Source of the DNA: an uncultured Bacilli bacterium
GTDB taxonomy: Bacteria > Bacillota_I > Bacilli_A > RF39 > UBA660
NCBI GenBank assembly: GCA_934098565.1
Contig: CAKOON010000001.1
Location: 1-64,000 of the forward strand
Direction: 5' to 3'
DNA: 64,000 nt
The position numbers and the translations under genes were made by a program. Position 1 is the stretch's first letter. Each line of letters opens with the position of its first letter. The notes under the pieces were generated by a model, which saw nothing but the letters and a program-made list of their open reading frames with translations, did not search any database and was not told where the DNA came from. This document shows positions 62,401-64,000 of the stretch, in pieces.

Positions 62401-63198
62401 GATGCTCCTTACGGAAGAAAAAGGAAAAATTTTTATGACCGCTTTAATGGCTTTTCAAAGGAAGAAATTGATATTAAGGTGAAGGAGCTTTCTTTAGAAG
62501 AACAACAATTTATAGCGGGTATTTATGGCTCAACTGGTAAGATGACTGTTAATGCTTTAAGTAAAAACAGCGAACGAAGAATAAATTATCTTATCGTTAA
62601 AATAAAAAATAAATTGGAAAAGCAGGAAGATATCCAAAAAAACCAGACAATAACTGAGAGGATGACGAATGTAGATAATTTCTATGAAAATTTCAAAGCC
62701 TATGATAGAAGGTATGTTAATGAAGTTAAAAGAAGTTTGTCAATATCGTATCAAGAATTACTTAACTATGTGTATGATGAGAAAGGAAATCTAAAAATTT
62801 CTAAGTTAAAATTAACAGATACAACGAAAAGGGCTATTGCCTTTATTATTGAAAGTATTAATGATACTTTAATAAATTCCTGGAAGAATGAATATAATAA
62901 AAAACTAGTTTATTTTATCAAGACTAATAGAATTTTAAATGAAGTTAATGATGCTTTAAATAATGATTTTGTTATGATTATTATTATGAAATATGGCCAT
63001 TTAGCTAAATCATATTCTGATGAAGAGATAGCTAAGATGACTAATTATAGCCTAGAAGAAGTTGAAAAGTTAATTCAGTTATTTCTTAAAGTATATCAAA
63101 GTCCTAAGATTGGTTTTGATAATAACTTAACTAGTACTTTTGATGGAGAGACAGAAGTTCATGAAGAAGAGAAAGCATTAATAAAAGCTTTAAAATAG
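59491..63198 (+). CDS. Giant protein of sigma-region-4-like repeats, 1235 aa
   Basis: The start follows AAGAAAGACGTGG at ATG 59491. Residues 1 to about 350 hold two diverged copies of a longer helical unit (FKSLEIDISSYEVF and FNSLEIDISNFASF mark them). From about 360 on come roughly nine units of 70-80 residues with the pattern FYxRFxxYSKEEVDxAIxxLSxEEQxILxxRYDxxGN ... IxNLLxKIKxxL. Each resembles the LSPREREVLxLRY ... helical layout of sigma-70 region 4, without an obvious recognition helix. No membrane segment. A paralogue begins at 63408. Role unknown. Confidence 0.75.
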   Translation: MENEEIIKKHFSLIEKLKRDYFFLNLSSKEYMDIIDKAIKISKEELGDQEGYLLYGYLKENLEILFGQETVVELRNNTFEVLNRYFKSLEIDISSYEVFKSSLNKFFDFLSKYNVKLNSNEVDSLLKNNSQVYLLAKGIFKYLKEIKLTSLGKDINLNTMLLSYYLVDENSLKLEDAASQDTYSREEVRKVFAWLIYDFKKKFAFLEIKDIDSLVDKAIDESLKTAKEKDDFNNILRQHLEENFLGLSRGVFEEKLNDTLEKYFNSLEIDISNFASFSKILRNVLYFLNKNNVDLRLSDIDLLVKNTDNLRLLGSGLYKYLERIKKSTIYNDFNLKALLGTYYFVYKETKGLACTREKNLYELYEKYSKDEVDKALMLLSVEEIKLIRDRYNADGSYLENGSTSKEIDKLLKKVIPEYLEKIVKQEKEEVIYCLFSGIDKSLVDIALKRLPLTYQKKIVNLKNMYYHQSDEAIFDNKEFKDDIYPYLLNILSKLSVNSLDASEDYKSLKEIFEGYSEAQIKKVISYLPKEERDILNLKYNRTTLEVRNGFSGLNEEYARSLDELINKKMLMLLQKEMARKPLIEKINAYPKEEIKKVVEELSKENKELFYLRYDEYLNPRNDYETLNHKTKSKISNLLGKIVVKLNRGDESKSGGQAKNFYHRLGMYSKEEVDKAMNYLTFKDKMLYHTYYDKNGDALASFFTCDRNTKIRVNALVTKVTYFINKKVHENNAEEGEQRPLMTLYQFLSDYSKEEIAIAIDMLSAEEQAILALRFDESGNSRESYRTLDIKIKRKIDNLLIKIKKMINNKSELHTGRKVKNLYSRFEGYSKEEVDLIIKALSLKEQQILVRAYDQDGNPTSAFFDMDNKDKQYISNLLLKIKRYLRLGSTLNLGGNCNVKNFYNRFKVFSKEEIDMRIKYLPLKDQLFLASVYDKDGNPKGEFYELDRQGKQHITNLILKIKGYLKPRYALDAPYGRKRKNFYDRFNGFSKEEIDIKVKELSLEEQQFIAGIYGSTGKMTVNALSKNSERRINYLIVKIKNKLEKQEDIQKNQTITERMTNVDNFYENFKAYDRRYVNEVKRSLSISYQELLNYVYDEKGNLKISKLKLTDTTKRAIAFIIESINDTLINSWKNEYNKKLVYFIKTNRILNEVNDALNNDFVMIIIMKYGHLAKSYSDEEIAKMTNYSLEEVEKLIQLFLKVYQSPKIGFDNNLTSTFDGETEVHEEEKALIKALK

Positions 63199-63353
63199 GG
63201 AAATCTTGTATTAAAAAAATAATTAGAAAATATAAAGGAAAATAGTTTGTTTAAAGGGGTTAAACTTTAAAACAAGCTAGAAAAAATATTCACAAGCGAA
63301 GACATAAAAACATAAATGGGAGAGAAAGTTATTTGAAAATTCTTTTCTTTTAA

Positions 63354-63382
63354 TTGCTAATAGTTTTAAAATGCGGTAAAAT
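63354..63382 (+). promoter_or_regulatory. Promoter of the last gene
   Basis: TTGCTA (63354-63359), 17-nt spacer, TAAAAT (63377-63382). Confidence 0.6.
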
Positions 63383-63407
63383 ACTAACGATTAACGGGGG
63401 ACTGGTT

Positions 63408-64000
63408 ATGATGTATGTTAATGTTTATAAATATTTTTCCCAATATACTAAAGAAGAAGTGAAGTTAGCTATAAATAGTTTAAGAACTAAGTATCAGAAT
63501 GTTTTAAATAAGTTTTACGATATTAATGGTAACTTTTTAACCAATGTTTTAATGACAAGAACGGAGCATGTAATTCTTGAATATATAATTATTGTTTTAC
63601 TTCCTAAAACGTTGGATTTATTTAAAGAAGTTAATATGATTTCTATTTATGAGTTATGTTCTTCTTATGATAAAGATACAGTTAATGAAGTAATATCTTT
63701 ATTGAGTTTCCAAGAACGTGCGAACGTCTTAAAGAGAGAGAAGTTTATTAAAGATGGGGATAATGATTATTCTTTTCAGGAAAATATTTACTTCTTTCAA
63801 CAAATTTTACCTTTTTTAAAGGCTAAATTACAAGTTAGAAATATTAAGGAGAAAGTAAAGCCTATTAGAAGAAATAGGGGTAAAAGTTTGTATGATATAT
63901 TAGAGGAGTATTCAAGAATAGAAATTGAAGAAGTTCTTAAATATTTAAGTACAGATGAAAAGGAACTCTTAAGTCTACGTTACGATGATAATTTTGAGTA
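63408..64000 (+). CDS. Paralogue of the 1235-aa repeat protein, 3' end outside the window
   Basis: Open from ATG 63408 (GGGGGACTGGTT upstream) to the window end with no stop, at least 197 residues. It carries the same unit: YKYFSQYTKEEVKLAINSLR, YELCSSYDKDTVNEVISLLS, YDILEEYSRIEIEEVLKYLS then TDEKELLSLRYDD. So it is a second member of the family with its own promoter. Confidence 0.75.
   Translation, partial: MMYVNVYKYFSQYTKEEVKLAINSLRTKYQNVLNKFYDINGNFLTNVLMTRTEHVILEYIIIVLLPKTLDLFKEVNMISIYELCSSYDKDTVNEVISLLSFQERANVLKREKFIKDGDNDYSFQENIYFFQQILPFLKAKLQVRNIKEKVKPIRRNRGKSLYDILEEYSRIEIEEVLKYLSTDEKELLSLRYDDNFE

Noticed and set aside
1..64000. TGA recoded as Trp (Mollicute code)
   Set aside because: Several genes end in TGA at sensible places (for example 7138, 9199, 37136, 41222), and Trp positions in conserved proteins use TGG.

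Overview
The window is strongly AT-rich bacterial chromosome. Most genes are on the + strand and have good Shine-Dalgarno sites. TGA is used as a normal stop codon, and TGG encodes Trp. The gene set includes FtsA/FtsZ, PrsA lipoprotein foldase, a LiaF-like protein, undecaprenol kinase, Dxs (MEP pathway), SipW-type signal peptides, YjcZ-like mini-proteins and the infC-rpmI-rplT operon with a leader. This points to a low-GC Bacillota, probably an uncultivated gut member of the RF39/Mollicutes-adjacent Bacilli. The lineage is inferred from gene content only.

Layout. 1-3.7 kb: proteins of unknown function, including a 112-residue internal repeat cut by the window start. 3.9-11.9 kb: housekeeping and envelope genes (miaB, two class III prepilins, der, a LiaF/LiaG-like pair, a GGDEF protein, dgkA). 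12-17.4 kb: an SsuABC/ThiXYZ-like ABC importer on the - strand and a MacB-like ABC protein. 17.9-19.2 kb: a type III toxin-antitoxin locus (ToxI repeats plus toxN), followed by a second ToxI-like array that has no toxin. 19.2-28 kb: recX, a 1542-aa unknown, a catalytically degenerate aldehyde-dehydrogenase-like protein, prsA and an atypical sigma-70 factor. 28-32.5 kb, 43.4-45.1 kb and 53-55.5 kb: large surface proteins. 32.9-43.3 kb: ftsK, a structured-RNA candidate, rplS, infC-rpmI-rplT, ftsA-ftsZ and a phosphoesterase. 45-53 kb: membrane and unknown proteins, dxs. 55.5-59.3 kb: decayed surface genes and a cadC-cadA-like metal-efflux operon with palindromic operators. 59.5-64 kb: a 1235-aa protein of sigma-region-4-like repeats and the start of a paralogue.

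Main discovery candidate. Upstream of three surface-protein loci lie 280-290 bp segments bounded by inverted 25-bp sites. Each site has two 10-bp arms (ttcatagagt / actctatgaa) around a 5-nt centre. The centre differs between loci (taaaa, tgcaa, atata) but within a locus is exactly the reverse complement at the other end, which is the geometry of invertible DNA. Each segment carries the same promoter (TTTAAA-N17-TAAAAT), pointing away from the surface gene as assembled, and two pairs of TAGTCAA direct repeats. The surface paralogues end in a lectin-like tail whose variation is concentrated in about 30 codons, mostly NNY, which resembles a diversity-generating-retroelement target. I infer phase-variable, hypervariable surface display. 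Neither the recombinase nor a reverse transcriptase is in the window.

The second candidate is the duplicated type III antitoxin. Both arrays have homologous promoters and leaders, 34-36-nt repeats able to form H-type pseudoknots with compensatory changes, and terminators, but only the first has a toxN gene.
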